Assembly (NCBI GenBank): GCA_027459365.1 | Contig: DAIDIM010000019.1 | Span: 1 to 6,716 of the forward strand | Direction: 5' to 3' | Source of the DNA: Chlamydiota bacterium | GTDB lineage: Bacteria > Chlamydiota > Chlamydiia > Chlamydiales > SM23-39 | Length of the DNA stretch: 6,716 bases | In this document: piece after piece, positions 6,488 to 6,716 of the stretch | Position numbering within the stretch: the first letter of the stretch is position 1 | How the letters are laid out: each line of letters starts with the position of its first letter | Translations under genes and position numbers: made by a program | Notes under the pieces: model-generated | Database searches by the model: none | What the model was told of the DNA's origin: nothing | What the model saw: the letters and a program-made list of their open reading frames with translations, nothing else

Positions 6488-6576
6488 AATTTTTTCCCTA
6501 ATGAATTACTTAAGGGAGAAGGTTAACACTTTTTTAGAATTTATTACTATTTTTTTTAAATTTTGGATGAGTGATC
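6488..6576 (-). promoter_or_regulatory. AT-rich leader between intron and first gene; possible promoter region
   Basis: These 89 bases form the 3' exon of the intron up to the U-box start codon. They are strongly AT-rich, with runs of A on the minus strand. TAGTAATAAAT near 6540-6551 could serve as a -10 element, but no convincing -35 lies at the right distance, so a promoter is plausible but not shown. Transcription could instead come from upstream through the intron. No factor-independent terminator is visible here. Confidence 0.25.
6496..6500 (-). promoter_or_regulatory. Ribosome binding site of the U-box gene
   Basis: TAGGG on the minus strand lies eight bases before the ATG at 6485-6487 and supports that start. 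A weak six-pair stem with a one-base bulge (6496-6501 against 6510-6516) could partly cover it, but this is too weak to call regulatory. Confidence 0.6.
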
Positions 6577-6617
6577 GTCGAGTAAGAGAGCTAGATTGCT
6601 CTAGCTCCCTCCTCTAA
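6577..6617 (-). ncRNA. Group II intron domain VI and 3' splice site
   Basis: After a three-base linker, a hairpin at 6580-6614 has a 12-pair upper stem capped by a GCAA tetraloop and a 3-pair base. A single unpaired A at 6583 lies seven nucleotides from the intron end. This is the expected branch-point adenosine whose 2' hydroxyl forms the lariat. The following CUCGAC closes the intron at 6577. Both pairing and spacing were worked out by hand from the sequence. Confidence 0.9.
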
Positions 6618-6651
6618 GAACCGTACGTGATACTTTCGCATCATACGGCTC
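6618..6651 (-). ncRNA. Group II intron domain V (catalytic hairpin)
   Basis: This 34-nt hairpin folds without error. Nine lower pairs (positions 1-9 with 26-34, including the usual G3-U32 wobble in the catalytic AGC triad at 2-4) are followed by a two-nucleotide AC bulge at 24-25. Five upper pairs then lead to a GAAA tetraloop at 15-18. Length, triad, bulge and tetraloop are all diagnostic of domain V, which holds the metal-binding active site for splicing. No base change is visible that would inactivate it. Confidence 0.95.
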
Positions 6652-6716
6652 AAGCCCTTCTAAGACTATTTAGCTTAGCCCGGCTATGTTTCCGATTCAT
6701 TTGTTGCTTTCTTGCC

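Larger units (their letters stand above)
6577..6716 (-). mobile_element. Group II intron, 3' end (rest lies outside the window)
   Basis: Reading the minus strand, the edge of the window enters the end of domain IV, followed by a perfect 34-nt domain V and a domain VI that ends in UACUCGAC. The final AC fits the AY ending expected at a group II 3' splice site, which places the boundary at 6577|6576 with a 3' exon starting GATCAC. The AGC triad at the base of domain V fits IIA/IIB-type rather than class C introns. Group II introns are self-splicing ribozymes and retroelements, usually encoding a reverse transcriptase/maturase in domain IV. That gene would lie beyond 6716, so I cannot tell whether it is intact. 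Two short open frames enter from the edge (stops at 6684-6686 and 6650-6652) and either could be the end of the maturase. The intron has the same orientation as the four genes downstream, so it may lie in their leader or between them and an upstream gene. Confidence 0.93.

Noticed and set aside
6496..6516. Hairpin covering the U-box ribosome binding site
   Set aside because: Only four pairs, a bulge and two more A-T pairs; too weak to propose translational control.
6650..6715. Possible end of the intron-encoded reverse transcriptase
   Set aside because: Two different frames enter from the edge (11 and 22 codons including stops) and neither shows a recognisable maturase or endonuclease motif; one stop even overlaps domain V. 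Not enough to call a gene.
1..6716. CRISPR array, tRNA or rRNA gene, toxin-antitoxin pair, insertion-sequence ends
   Set aside because: Scanning both strands by eye showed no regularly spaced repeats, no cloverleaf or rRNA-like segments, and no terminal inverted repeats.

Overview
The window reads as an accessory locus of an AT-leaning bacterial genome. A U-box protein, a membrane GTPase of a type I associate with protists and intracellular bacteria, and an Inc-like hydrophobic hairpin suggest an amoeba-associated intracellular bacterium, with Chlamydiae of the Parachlamydia type or Legionellales as best guesses. No rRNA, tRNA or housekeeping gene is present to confirm this, so the taxon is inference.

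Everything codes on the minus strand, read from high to low coordinates. At the upstream edge (6577-6716) lies the 3' end of a group II intron, with a textbook 34-nt domain V and a domain VI with a bulged branch-point A. About 90 bp of AT-rich sequence separates it from four closely packed genes: a 145-aa U-box protein (6050-6487); a 636-aa single-ring Clp/Hsp100-type AAA+ protein with a novel N-terminal domain (4103-6013); a 488-aa protein that carries the same N-terminal domain joined to a different C-terminal half, possibly a permuted papain-like hydrolase (2621-4087); and an 816-aa P-loop GTPase-like protein with N- and C-terminal hydrophobic segments and a tandem 57-residue repeat (146-2596). 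Gaps are 36, 15 and 24 bp and each start has a Shine-Dalgarno-like sequence, so one transcript is likely. The last 145 bp hold no supported gene, only a short imperfect repeat and an unrecognised open frame running off the edge.

Inferred working picture: an E3 ubiquitin-ligase-like protein, an unfoldase and a possible cysteine hydrolase are co-produced with a membrane-associated GTPase. The domain shared by the unfoldase and its neighbour suggests that both bind a common partner or substrate. The set could act on host ubiquitin and membranes as secreted effectors, or as a self-contained protein-remodelling system. The sequence alone does not decide between these, and I do not recognise the combination as a described system.
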